From Ilyomonas sp965277535 (GTDB lineage: Bacteria; Bacteroidota; Bacteroidia; Chitinophagales; Chitinophagaceae): a DNA stretch of 64,000 nt. The notes beneath the pieces are model-generated. The model saw only the letters and a program-made list of their open reading frames with translations, was not told the DNA's origin and made no database searches. Below, piece after piece: positions 45,200-52,804 of this stretch. A program made the position numbers and the translations under genes. The stretch covers positions 2,666,001 to 2,730,000 of the forward strand of contig OZ255825.1 of NCBI GenBank assembly GCA_965277535.1, given 5' to 3'. Each line of letters starts with the position of its first letter. Position 1 is the first letter of the stretch.

Positions 45200-46075
45200 A
45201 TGAGCAAAGTAAAAGTAGGTCTTGTACAAATGAGCTGCGTTGCCGATAAGGAAGCCAACCTGAACAAAGCCATTAAAAAAATAAGGGAAGCTGTCCAAAA
45301 AGGTGCGCAGATTATTTGCCTGCAGGAACTGTTTACTTCGCTGTATTTCTGCGATGTGGAAGACTATGATAACTTTGGCTTAGCAGAACCGATTCCGGGT
45401 CCTTCCACCGATGCGTTGCATAAAATTGCAGCAGAACTAAATGTAGTTATTATTGCTTCCCTCTTTGAAAAAAGAACACAGGGCATTTATCATAACACTA
45501 CCGCAGTGATAGATGCTGATGGCAGTTATATGGGCAAATACAGAAAGATGCACATTCCTGATGATCCTTCTTACTACGAAAAGTTTTACTTCACGCCCGG
45601 CGATTTGGGTTATAAAACATGGAACACGAAATATGCAAAAATCGGGGTGTTGATTTGTTGGGATCAATGGTATCCCGAAGCAGCCAGAATAACATCGCTA
45701 ATGGGTGCTGAAATTTTATTTTTTCCTACCGCCATTGGCTGGCATCACTTGCAGGACGATATTACGAACAGTGAACAATACAATGCCTGGCAAACCATTC
45801 AGCGCAGTCATGCTGTTGCCAATGGTGTGCACGTGGTGAGTGTAAACAGAGTAGGTTTAGAGCAGGATGGACAAATGAAATTCTGGGGCGGTTCGTTTGT
45901 CTCCAATCCCTTTGGAAACCTGTTGTACAAAGCTTCGCATGAGGAAGAAGAAGTGACTGTAGTAGAAATTGATACAGCTAAAACAGACAGCTATCGCACG
46001 CACTGGCCTTTTCTACGCGACAGAAGAATTGATAGTTACGGCGAAATAACCAAACGGTTTATTGATGCAGAATAA
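45200..46075 (+). CDS. aguB: N-carbamoylputrescine amidase
   Basis: This 291-residue carbon-nitrogen hydrolase has the Glu-Lys-Cys triad: Glu in CLQELFTSLYF, Lys in GKYRKMHIPDD and Cys153 in LICWDQWYPEAAR. The C-terminal signature SYGEITKRFIDAE and SVNRVGLE fit AguB. It converts N-carbamoylputrescine to putrescine, CO2 and ammonia. The agmatine deiminase that supplies its substrate lies 59 nt downstream, so the pair forms the agmatine route of polyamine synthesis. A motif copy (46101-46114) lies between them. Confidence 0.93.
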   Translation: MSKVKVGLVQMSCVADKEANLNKAIKKIREAVQKGAQIICLQELFTSLYFCDVEDYDNFGLAEPIPGPSTDALHKIAAELNVVIIASLFEKRTQGIYHNTTAVIDADGSYMGKYRKMHIPDDPSYYEKFYFTPGDLGYKTWNTKYAKIGVLICWDQWYPEAARITSLMGAEILFFPTAIGWHHLQDDITNSEQYNAWQTIQRSHAVANGVHVVSVNRVGLEQDGQMKFWGGSFVSNPFGNLLYKASHEEEEVTVVEIDTAKTDSYRTHWPFLRDRRIDSYGEITKRFIDAE

Positions 46076-46100
46076 CTGCTGATTGCGTGATTAAATAATA

Positions 46101-46114
46101 GTGCAAAAACAAAC
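46101..46114 (+). repeat. Recurrent 3'-end motif between aguB and aguA
   Basis: GTGCAAAAACAAAC lies 25 nt after the aguB stop in sense orientation, with no hairpin. Readthrough into aguA therefore seems possible. Confidence 0.5.
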
Positions 46115-46134
46115 TCAATAAATATTTTTTGTTG

Positions 46135-47187
46135 ATGAATGCAAGTAGTCCTACACCGAAGGAGTTGGGTTATTTCTTTCCTGCCGAATGGGAACAACAT
46201 GAAGCCACCTGGTTGAGTTGGCCTCATAAAGAAGAAAGCTGGCCCGGAAAAATTGAAAGCGTTTTTGCTTCTTATTCTTTGTTTGTGAAGTATTTGTCGC
46301 AAAGCGAAAAAGTACGAATCAATGTTTCAGATGAAGCGATGAAAGCCTTTGCCAGCAAGCATTTGAGCGATGCGAATGTGAACTGGAATAACATAGAGTT
46401 CTATTTCAATCCAACCAACGATGCATGGTGCAGAGATCATGGTCCGGCATTTGTCATCAATCCAAAAAGCGAACAAAAGAAAGCAGTGATTGATTGGGAT
46501 TACAACGCATGGGGCAACAAATATCCACCTTACGATAAAGATGATGTTGTGCCTACATTAATTGCGCAATGTTTTGATTTGCCCGTTTTTTATCCTCGCA
46601 TTATTATGGAAGGCGGCTCAGTTGAATTTAATGGAAAGGGCAGCTTGCTTACTTCAAAAAGTTGTTTGTTAAACCCCAATCGCAACCCACAATTGTCGCA
46701 AAACCAAATTGAAAATTATCTTGTCAATTATTACGGTGTTGAACAAATTTTATGGGTGGATGAAGGCATTGTGGGTGATGATACCGATGGGCATATTGAC
46801 GATACGATTCGTTTTGTAAACGAAGACACAGTGTTGACTGTAATTGAAGAAAATAAAAACGATGACAACTATGCACCATTGCAACGCAATTTAAAACAGC
46901 TTCAAAAGATGCGCCTGCTGAATGGAAAGCAGTTGAACATTATTGAGTTGCCAATGCCTGATGTTGTAATTTATCAAGACCAATTGCTGCCTGCATCTTA
47001 TGCTAACTTTTATATCTGTAACCGATTTGTAATTGTGCCTACTTATCGTTGCAATAAAGATGAAACGGCGCTGCAAATCATTGCGCAATGCTTTCCTAAT
47101 CATCAAACAATTGGCATTGATTCAACTGATATTATCTGGGGTTTGGGAAGCTTTCATTGCCTTTCGCAACAAGAGCCTGCGGTATAA
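46135..47187 (+). CDS. aguA: Agmatine deiminase
   Basis: The ATG at 46135 gives 350 residues; two TTG codons just upstream are less likely starts. Key motifs are FFPAEWEQHEATWLSWPH, NDAWCRDHGPAFV, IIMEGGSVEFNGKG, DDTDGHIDDTIRF and GLGSFHCLSQQEPA, with the catalytic Cys342. The fold is the guanidino-group-modifying type. It converts agmatine to N-carbamoylputrescine and ammonia and acts before AguB. The gene converges on the Nudix gene, 39 nt apart, with one motif copy in the gap. Confidence 0.94.
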   Translation: MNASSPTPKELGYFFPAEWEQHEATWLSWPHKEESWPGKIESVFASYSLFVKYLSQSEKVRINVSDEAMKAFASKHLSDANVNWNNIEFYFNPTNDAWCRDHGPAFVINPKSEQKKAVIDWDYNAWGNKYPPYDKDDVVPTLIAQCFDLPVFYPRIIMEGGSVEFNGKGSLLTSKSCLLNPNRNPQLSQNQIENYLVNYYGVEQILWVDEGIVGDDTDGHIDDTIRFVNEDTVLTVIEENKNDDNYAPLQRNLKQLQKMRLLNGKQLNIIELPMPDVVIYQDQLLPASYANFYICNRFVIVPTYRCNKDETALQIIAQCFPNHQTIGIDSTDIIWGLGSFHCLSQQEPAV

Positions 47188-47202
47188 TTTATACAGAGTA
47201 TT

Positions 47203-47217
47203 GGTTTGTTTTTGCCC
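47203..47217 (-). repeat. Recurrent 3'-end motif between convergent aguA and Nudix genes
   Basis: GGTTTGTTTTTGCCC is in the sense orientation for the minus-strand Nudix gene, starting 9 nt after its stop. It could serve both converging transcripts. Confidence 0.6.
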
Positions 47218-47226
47218 TATTTTCTC

Positions 47227-47727
47227 TTAAGAAAAGGTTCTCGCCAGCAGCGGTTTATCGTTTGCTTTGTTTTGAGCCTGCTTTATCAGGTTCACTACAA
47301 TTTTATCAATCGGCAGCGATACTGTTTCTGCCGTTAAGTCATTCCATTCTATCCATCTGAACACTTCATATTCACCTTGTGTATCGGCAAGCTGATGAGG
47401 CAAAAAATCAAACAATTTTGTTTTTGTTTCTAATTGTATTGGCTCTTCTACATGAACCCAGTAATAAATGGAAATGATTTGATGTTCTTTATTAAAAGCC
47501 GACATCTGGAAATAATCGGTGGTATAAATATGTTCGCCAATGGTTACATCCAGATTTGTTTCTTCTTTAAACTCGCGTTTCAGGCAATCGCGTGTGCCTT
47601 CACCAAACTCTAAACCACCGCCGGGAAACTTGGTAAAGTACTCGCCGCGTATCAGTTCATCACTTACGAGAACATGGTTGTTACTGTCTTTTAAAATGCC
47701 ATATACCCGAACGTTAAACAGATTCAT
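47227..47727 (-). CDS. Nudix hydrolase
   Basis: This 166-residue protein carries the Nudix box GGLEFGEGTRDCLKREFKEE, fitting Gx5Ex7REUxEExGU. It opens MNLFNVRVYGILKDSNNHVLV and ends with a short basic tail. Nudix enzymes cleave nucleoside diphosphates linked to another group; the substrate here is not predictable. It stands alone between convergent aguA and a repeat-rich intergenic region. A motif copy (47734-47754) sits 6 nt before its start codon, an unusual place for this motif. Confidence 0.88.
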   Translation of the reverse strand: MNLFNVRVYGILKDSNNHVLVSDELIRGEYFTKFPGGGLEFGEGTRDCLKREFKEETNLDVTIGEHIYTTDYFQMSAFNKEHQIISIYYWVHVEEPIQLETKTKLFDFLPHQLADTQGEYEVFRWIEWNDLTAETVSLPIDKIVVNLIKQAQNKANDKPLLARTFS

Positions 47728-47733
47728 ATTGTA

Positions 47734-47754
47734 GTTTGTTTTTGCACTTTTTTT
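47734..47754 (+). repeat. Recurrent motif copy at a gene start
   Basis: GTTTGTTTTTGCAC followed by seven T occupies the 5' leader of the Nudix gene, in antisense orientation. Confidence 0.55.
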
Positions 47755-47852
47755 AATTGTTTACATGAAGGAGAATTTAAGCATTTCCAAAAATAGAACA
47801 AGATGTTTGGTTGACGTCATTTTCAATGTTCGTCAATTCGAAAATACGTCAT

Positions 47853-47926
47853 CGCGTCATTCCAAATGCTCTCAACACGATGATAAAATTATAATCAAAT
47901 CAGCGAGGGCTTTGTGCGGAATCTGA
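47853..47926 (-). repeat. Structured dispersed repeat, copy 3
   Basis: The reverse complement reads AGATTCCGCACAAAGCCCTC and ends GGAATGACGCGATGA. The last 15 bases are identical to the end of copy 1. The inner stem GCCCTC/GAGAGC has one mismatch. It faces copy 2 about 70 bp away. Confidence 0.7.
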
Positions 47927-47996
47927 TGATGGAATGATGAAGATGTTGAATGTAGTGAAGATGCTTACAACATACTCACATATTCAATTTCACACG

Positions 47997-48073
47997 AGCA
48001 GATTCCGCACAAAGCCCTCAGTAAAACGTAAAGGTGCAAGTTCGTGTTGAGGGCAATTGCGGAATGATGCAGG
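47997..48073 (+). repeat. Structured dispersed repeat, copy 2
   Basis: It begins GAGCAGATTCCGCACAAAGC, identical to copy 1. The outer stem ATTCCGCA/TGCGGAAT is kept, and the inner stem is GCCCTCA (48015-48021) with TGAGGGC (48049-48055). Copy 1 has GCCGC/GCGGC at that place, so the bases changed together. Confidence 0.75.
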
Positions 48074-48205
48074 CCATAAACTTTTTTTAACTGATGAACC
48101 ACTAAATTTTTAACCCGGAAAAATAAATCTTTGTCCGCTACGGCTCTTTACCATCAAGGCTTTCAGCCATCACAAATCCTCAATCAAAAATCCAAAATCA
48201 CATTG

Positions 48206-48946
48206 CTATTGTTTCGCAAATACTTTCTTCAACAAATCTGTTGTGCGCTCTGCAGGGTTCTTTCTGATTTGTTTTTCTTCCAATCCAATCTCATAAAACA
48301 AACCTTGCAAAGCTCTGTCCGTAACATAAGTAGTAAGATCGGTTTCCACCTTTTTTACCAGCGGTAATTTATTGTATTCGGTAGTAAGGGTTGACCAATA
48401 TTTTGTGGCATCAACCTTCGATAACGAGCTGTCAACAATCGGGCGAAAAGCTGTTGTTAACGCGCTTGTTGTATTGGCTTTTAAATATATGGTAGCCGCA
48501 GTATCGCTGCCCTTTAAAATGTTTACTGCATCGGTTATTGTCATTCGTTTTACCGCATCCAAAAAGATAGGCGCTGCACTTTTTGATGCATCTTCTGCAG
48601 CGCGGTTCATGGTAAGTATAGCCTGATCAACCTCACTCCCCAAACCTATGCCCCGCAACGTTGTCTCAACTTTTTGCGCTTCGGGCGGTAATAAAATTTT
48701 TACGGCTGCATTTTTAAAAAAGCCATCTTTTGCCGATAGCAAGCTGGTGCTTTTTTCCACGCCCTTATTCAACGCTTCTTTCAATCCGCCTGCAACATCA
48801 TCGCTGCTCATGCCTGACAAAACAGAGCCGATGGAAGAGGATTGAGATGAATCTTTTTTAAAAGGATTTTTCAGCAGGTTTTTGAATTGTGCTTGTGTAA
48901 ACTGTGCAACTAAAACAAATAGGAATGCGAACAATAACTTTTTCAT
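48206..48946 (-). CDS. DUF4197 secreted protein
   Basis: The start at 48946 gives 246 residues with the signal peptide MKKLLFAFLFVLVAQFTQAQ. The body is mostly helical: DDVAGGLKEALNKGVEKSTSLLS, ILLPPEAQKVETTLRGIGLG, TITDAVNILKGSDTAAT and GLFYEIGLEEKQIRKNPAERTTDLLKKVF. These are hallmarks of DUF4197, which has no established function. It is probably periplasmic. It stands alone in a repeat-rich gap, with a motif-like copy upstream (48984-48997). Confidence 0.86.
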   Translation of the reverse strand: MKKLLFAFLFVLVAQFTQAQFKNLLKNPFKKDSSQSSSIGSVLSGMSSDDVAGGLKEALNKGVEKSTSLLSAKDGFFKNAAVKILLPPEAQKVETTLRGIGLGSEVDQAILTMNRAAEDASKSAAPIFLDAVKRMTITDAVNILKGSDTAATIYLKANTTSALTTAFRPIVDSSLSKVDATKYWSTLTTEYNKLPLVKKVETDLTTYVTDRALQGLFYEIGLEEKQIRKNPAERTTDLLKKVFAKQ

Positions 48947-49047
48947 GTGGTAAATAAAAAATTGAGTGTGATGTTGAAATATCGACAAAAACAAAAGACG
49001 TTCTTAACTGCGAAATGTTTAGTCTTTTTATCTTAATAAAGACATAA

Positions 49048-49068
49048 GGTTTGGTTTTGGCTGTTTTT
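49048..49068 (-). repeat. Recurrent 3'-end motif after the rlmI-like gene
   Basis: GGTTTGGTTTTGGCTGTTTT is a diverged copy starting about 36 nt past the stop of the minus-strand methyltransferase gene, in its sense orientation. Confidence 0.45.
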
Positions 49069-49103
49069 CTCTTCACTCATAGCTCAAAGCTCGTAGCTCG
49101 CAG

Positions 49104-50279
49104 CTATCTCTCGCTTACCTCTACAATTAAAAATTTTAAGTAGTTCGTGTTCTCCACTCCCCAAATAATCGGATGGTCGCTCGATTGCGAACGAAATGTT
49201 ACCTGCCTTATGTTCTTTCGTGCATCTTTTGCCGCCGTGCTTATTGTTTGCAAAAACAATTCGGGCGAAACCAAATTGGTGCAACTGCTCGTAACCAAAA
49301 AGCCTCCGTTTTTGATTAGCTTCATGCCGCGCAAATTGATTTCCTTATAACCTGCTATCGCTTTCTGAATGTTTTCGCGGCTCTTTGTAAATGCAGGCGG
49401 GTCAAGCATTACAACGTCGTATTGCCTGCCTTCTTTCGCCCATAGTTTCAGTACGTCAAACGCGTTTACCGCTTCAAAACGGCACTTGTTGTCAACGCCG
49501 TTTAGTTTTGCATGATAATTGGCCTGCGCCACTGCGCTTTCTGAAATATCCAAACCCAAAACTGATTTTGCGCCATAACATGCCGCATGAATTTCGAACG
49601 TGCCGGTGTAAGTAAAAGCGCCCAGCACATCGGCATCTTTTACAATGTGTCTGATGGCGCGGCGGTTATCCTGCTGGTCTAAAAAATAACCTGTTTTTTG
49701 CCCGTTTTCCAAATCCACAATAAAGCGGATGCCAGCCTCTTTTATCTCAATTTTTGTATCGAAAGACGGCGATAAAAATCCGGTTTGTTGCGGCAAGCCT
49801 TCCAGCTCGCGCACAGGCACATCGTTGCGTTCGTAAATGCCTTTTGGGTTGAAGATTTTATTGAGCGCCGCTACAATGGCGTTCTTCCATTTGTCCATGC
49901 CAAGCGATACAGTTTGCAGCGAAAAATAATCGTTGAATTTATCAATGATTAGGGATGGCAGATAATCGGCTTCGCCAAACACCAGTCTGCAGTTTTCTGT
50001 GTAGCCAATTTTTTGGCGATAGTTCCAGGCGGCTTCTATTTTTTTATAAAAAAAATCGTCATTGATGTCTTCTTTTTTTCGGGTAAGTAAGCGAATAATA
50101 ATTTGCGATTGCGGATTGATGAAGCCTTTGCCCGCAAACGAACCATCGGCAAAATATACTTCTACAATATCGCCGGGCGTAACATCACCTTTTATTTCGG
50201 CCACTTCATTGCCAAATACCCAGGGATGACCGTTGGCAATGCGGGGTGCAATTTTTCGTTTCAAAAATACTTTCGTCAT
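49104..50279 (-). CDS. rlmI: Class I rRNA methyltransferase, RlmI-like (m5C1962 family)
   Basis: The start at 50279 gives 391 residues (MTKVFLKRKIAPRIANGHPWVFGNEV); 75 further upstream codons are open but would overlap the divergent YtxH gene. A PUA domain (about 1-75) precedes a Rossmann methyltransferase domain. Motifs are EAGIRFIVDLENGQKTGYFLDQ, LGAFTYTGTFEIHAA, VLGLDISESAV, VVMLDPPAFTKS and TSSCTNLVSPELF. It probably methylates cytosine in 23S rRNA. The assignment is to the RlmI/YccW family; the exact site is inference. Confidence 0.85.
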   Translation of the reverse strand: MTKVFLKRKIAPRIANGHPWVFGNEVAEIKGDVTPGDIVEVYFADGSFAGKGFINPQSQIIIRLLTRKKEDINDDFFYKKIEAAWNYRQKIGYTENCRLVFGEADYLPSLIIDKFNDYFSLQTVSLGMDKWKNAIVAALNKIFNPKGIYERNDVPVRELEGLPQQTGFLSPSFDTKIEIKEAGIRFIVDLENGQKTGYFLDQQDNRRAIRHIVKDADVLGAFTYTGTFEIHAACYGAKSVLGLDISESAVAQANYHAKLNGVDNKCRFEAVNAFDVLKLWAKEGRQYDVVMLDPPAFTKSRENIQKAIAGYKEINLRGMKLIKNGGFLVTSSCTNLVSPELFLQTISTAAKDARKNIRQVTFRSQSSDHPIIWGVENTNYLKFLIVEVSER

Positions 50280-50371
50280 GCCCCAAAGATATTGATACAC
50301 AGAAAAATAGAAATCTTGGCAGGATTCTTGAAAAACTGTTTTCCTTAACTGACAAAATAAATTTGAATTGT

Positions 50372-50737
50372 ATGAGCGCACAAAAAATAATTTTAGGCAC
50401 CGTATCGGGCGTATTAGCTGGCGTTGCTGTGGGTTTGTTGATTGCACCAATGACCGGTGAAGAAACCCGCCAGAAATTATCTGATAAAACAGATGAGCTG
50501 ACAACTGCAGCCAAAGACAAAATCAGCCAGTTTACACAAAAAGCAGCTACTAAAGCAGACGATATTAAATCTGCTCTGAGCCAAAAGATTGACGGCATTA
50601 GCGATGATGTTCGTGAAAAAATCCTCAAATTATTAGACAGTGGTAAGGAAGCTTTGAATAGTGGAAAAGAGGCCGTTAATAATGCCGAAAACAAAGTAAA
50701 TCAGGCTCAGCCTGGAGCACCGGCGCCGGCAAAGTAA
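50372..50737 (+). CDS. YtxH-domain protein
   Basis: The start at 50372 gives 121 residues. The N-terminus has a membrane segment and the YtxH signature GVLAGVAVGLLIAPMTGEET, followed by a long Lys/Ala-rich helical tail similar to stress or LEA-like proteins. Such proteins are often induced by general stress, though their role is unclear. The gene diverges from rlmI across 92 bp. A perfect terminator follows at 50766-50790. Confidence 0.82.
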   Translation: MSAQKIILGTVSGVLAGVAVGLLIAPMTGEETRQKLSDKTDELTTAAKDKISQFTQKAATKADDIKSALSQKIDGISDDVREKILKLLDSGKEALNSGKEAVNNAENKVNQAQPGAPAPAK

Positions 50738-50765
50738 GATTAGCCACGACAAGATTGGAAAAGTT

Positions 50766-50790
50766 AAAGAGCGTTTTATACGCTCTTTTT
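50766..50790 (+). terminator. Terminator of the YtxH gene
   Basis: AAAGAGCGT (50766-50774) and ACGCTCTTT (50780-50788) pair perfectly around a 5-nt loop, and a T-tract follows. Confidence 0.85.
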
Positions 50791-50847
50791 TATTTACAGC
50801 GTTCGTTCTATATTTAGCTCGTCAATCAAATGATTGAACTACCAATT

Positions 50848-51357
50848 ATGAGAAAACAACTTTTCATTCTTACAGCAATGGCTGCACTTATTTATGTATC
50901 GGCTACGTCGTTTACACCATCGTCAAAACAAGGTGGTTTTAAAAATTTAAAAGTGTTGCCGAAAGACATTAGTCATGATAGTTTAGACCACATCATGGAT
51001 TTCTTCAAAGCCTCGCTGGGCGTGAAGTGTGGCTTTTGCCATGCGCCCGATAAAACTACAGGCAAATTGAATTTTGCATCGGATGATAAGCCTGAAAAAG
51101 ACATCGCGAGGTACATGCTAAAAATGACATCCGACATCAATAAAAACTATTTCAATTTTAATAAATCAACCAACACAGATACCATCCGTGCCGTTACCTG
51201 CTACACTTGCCACAACGGCAATCCGCATCCGGAAGGAATGCCGAAGATGGAAGACGACCATAACCACATGATGCCACCGAATCATCCGCCGATGTCAGAC
51301 AGTAACATGCACAATGGTGATATGCGCCATGATAGCCTGATGAAACCAAAGCAATAG
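50848..51357 (+). CDS. Secreted c-type cytochrome-like protein
   Basis: The start at 50848 gives 169 residues; an earlier ATG at 50830 is possible. The N-terminal hydrophobic segment (about 6-24) may be an anchor or signal. Two haem motifs are visible: CGFCH (about 65-69) and CYTCH (about 120-124). The second precedes NGNPHPEGMP. The C-terminal tail is rich in His, Met, Asp and Pro and may bind metal. The spacing resembles the reaction-centre-type cytochrome c domain found in many non-phototrophic Bacteroidota. The redox partner is unknown. Confidence 0.8.
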   Translation: MRKQLFILTAMAALIYVSATSFTPSSKQGGFKNLKVLPKDISHDSLDHIMDFFKASLGVKCGFCHAPDKTTGKLNFASDDKPEKDIARYMLKMTSDINKNYFNFNKSTNTDTIRAVTCYTCHNGNPHPEGMPKMEDDHNHMMPPNHPPMSDSNMHNGDMRHDSLMKPKQ

Positions 51358-51372
51358 TTGTAAACTCTTTTA

Positions 51373-52181
51373 ACCCGTTGGCGGAGTTTTTTTAAGAGTG
51401 ATAAAGCAAAAGATGTTATGCAGTTGTCTAAGTGAGTGACTATACCTACCAATACAAGATGCACAACCTCAAGACAAGCTCCGACAAAATTCTTGTAGTG
51501 ATAAAGGATATTGTGAGTGGTGAAACAAATGCAAGAGGCCACTATGCAAGAGGTGAAACAAAGCCAAAACTTTCAGATATGGAAGTATTGCATTAAGCCT
51601 TACAGCAGAATGTTTAAGCATTGACAATAAGCATTATTAATTTGCCAAACTAAATAAAGAATATAGAAATGACTTCAGAAACATTATCAGCCGCAGGCAA
51701 TATAATGACCGCAGGAAGTTATTGTTTGAAAGACCGAGCGTGTATGAAAGCTAATGGCAGCAAGGCTTAACAATTGGGCTGATGTATTTGCTGTGGATCC
51801 CATGCCGGTTGAAATTTGTAAATTATCAAGGCAGCGAAGAAATAAAATGGGCAAAAGAATCCATCCATCGCTATCCGGATAAAGGATACTGTGCATCTCA
51901 AAAGAAATATTTCTATGGATATAAATGAAACGGCGTTTGCTAAGCAGCCGGCCTAATCGAATCACTGGATTTAACGAAAGCCTGTGCATGACGTACGTTA
52001 CTTGCAGGACGTAAAAAAGAATAGAAACTGTTTTCTTGCAGTTGTGCGACCCAGCGACGCAGCGGAACTATACCAAATCCTTTGCAGACTTTACTGTTTT
52101 ACAGTACTTAAATAAATTTAGCTACGATCAGCCTGTCAGCAGAGTTAAGCATGCTTTGGCTAATTAACCCCGCCAATGGGT
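51373..52181 (+). mobile_element. Degenerate IS982-family insertion sequence
   Basis: Inverted ends ACCCGTTGGCGGAG (from 51373) and CCCCGCCAATGGGT (to 52181) match at 12 of 14 positions, giving an element of about 809 bp. Its whole interior is a broken IS982-type transposase in several frames. The AC at each outer end agrees with that family. Flanking direct repeats are not obvious, which suggests age or rearrangement. Related ends recur at 35412-35590. Confidence 0.78.
51459..52167 (+). pseudogene. IS982-family transposase, frameshifted and internally shortened
   Basis: Fragments in different frames line up in the order of an intact IS982 transposase. They are MHNLKTSSDKILVVIKDIVS, then ALSLTAECLSID, FRNIISRRQYNDRRKLLFE, ADVFAVDPMPVEICKLSR, YPDKGYCASQKKYFYGYK, LIESLDLTKAC, HDVRYLQDVK, and the tail KRIETVFLQLCD, ending YTKSFADFTVLQYLNKFSYD and VKHALAN. 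The first catalytic Asp region (VDPMP) remains. The segment between the SLDLTKA and RIET parts, which includes the GDKGY block, is missing. At least three frame changes and several stops make it inactive. Confidence 0.82.
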
Positions 52182-52804
52182 TATATTAATTTCAAGTATC
52201 TCAGATAGCGTAAGTAATTATGCGATTGAATAAATCCTTAGTATGGATTCTTCTGCTAAACTTGTAAGCCAACTCATACAAATGGTTCTGCAAAACAAAT
52301 GTCTGTATACCATTACTTGCCGATATATATGCAGACAGTTGTTTAACAAATAAAATAAATCATACAATTTTTTTGTAACTTCTACGCTATTAAATTAGAT
52401 GTTTTGCATCACAAGTGTAAATGCAAAACAAATAAAGTGTTCCAACAATATATCTCTTACTAACTCTTTTTACTATTAAATTCAATTGATGCGATACATC
52501 GAAAATCAGCTAAAAACAAAATGATAAATAGATTCAAAGCAGGCAATTTTTACAGACAAACTTTAATAAGCTTTCACTTTTAGCGATAGCTACCGAACGA
52601 ATTAAGGTTACTAACAGCAAGCAAATTAAACTTTTAAAATAAAGCATAACTGTTTTTTACATATAAAAGAATATGCTTTGATAATTTTTTAAAAATATTA
52701 TAAAACTCAACATTACCGAGTTAATTTTGCACTTCAAACTAGAGCTTTGCTTAACAAAATAAGATCCAGTTATTTTAAAATTTAAAGTTTAAAAGAGTAT
52801 AACA
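52182..52804 (+). other. 623-bp AT-rich gap with a probable flippase promoter
   Basis: No gene or RNA is seen. A perfect -7 box TAATTTTG (52722-52729), continuing CAC, lies 76 nt before the flippase start. The low GC content, relative to the housekeeping genes, continues into the two polysaccharide genes and suggests transferred DNA. Confidence 0.5.

Noticed and set aside
50279..50504. 75-codon upstream extension of the rlmI-like gene
   Set aside because: The PUA domain begins at 50279, and the extension overlaps the divergent YtxH gene.
51687..51989. 100-codon minus-strand frame in the IS relic
   Set aside because: It lies antisense to the transposase remnants, which explain the sequence better.
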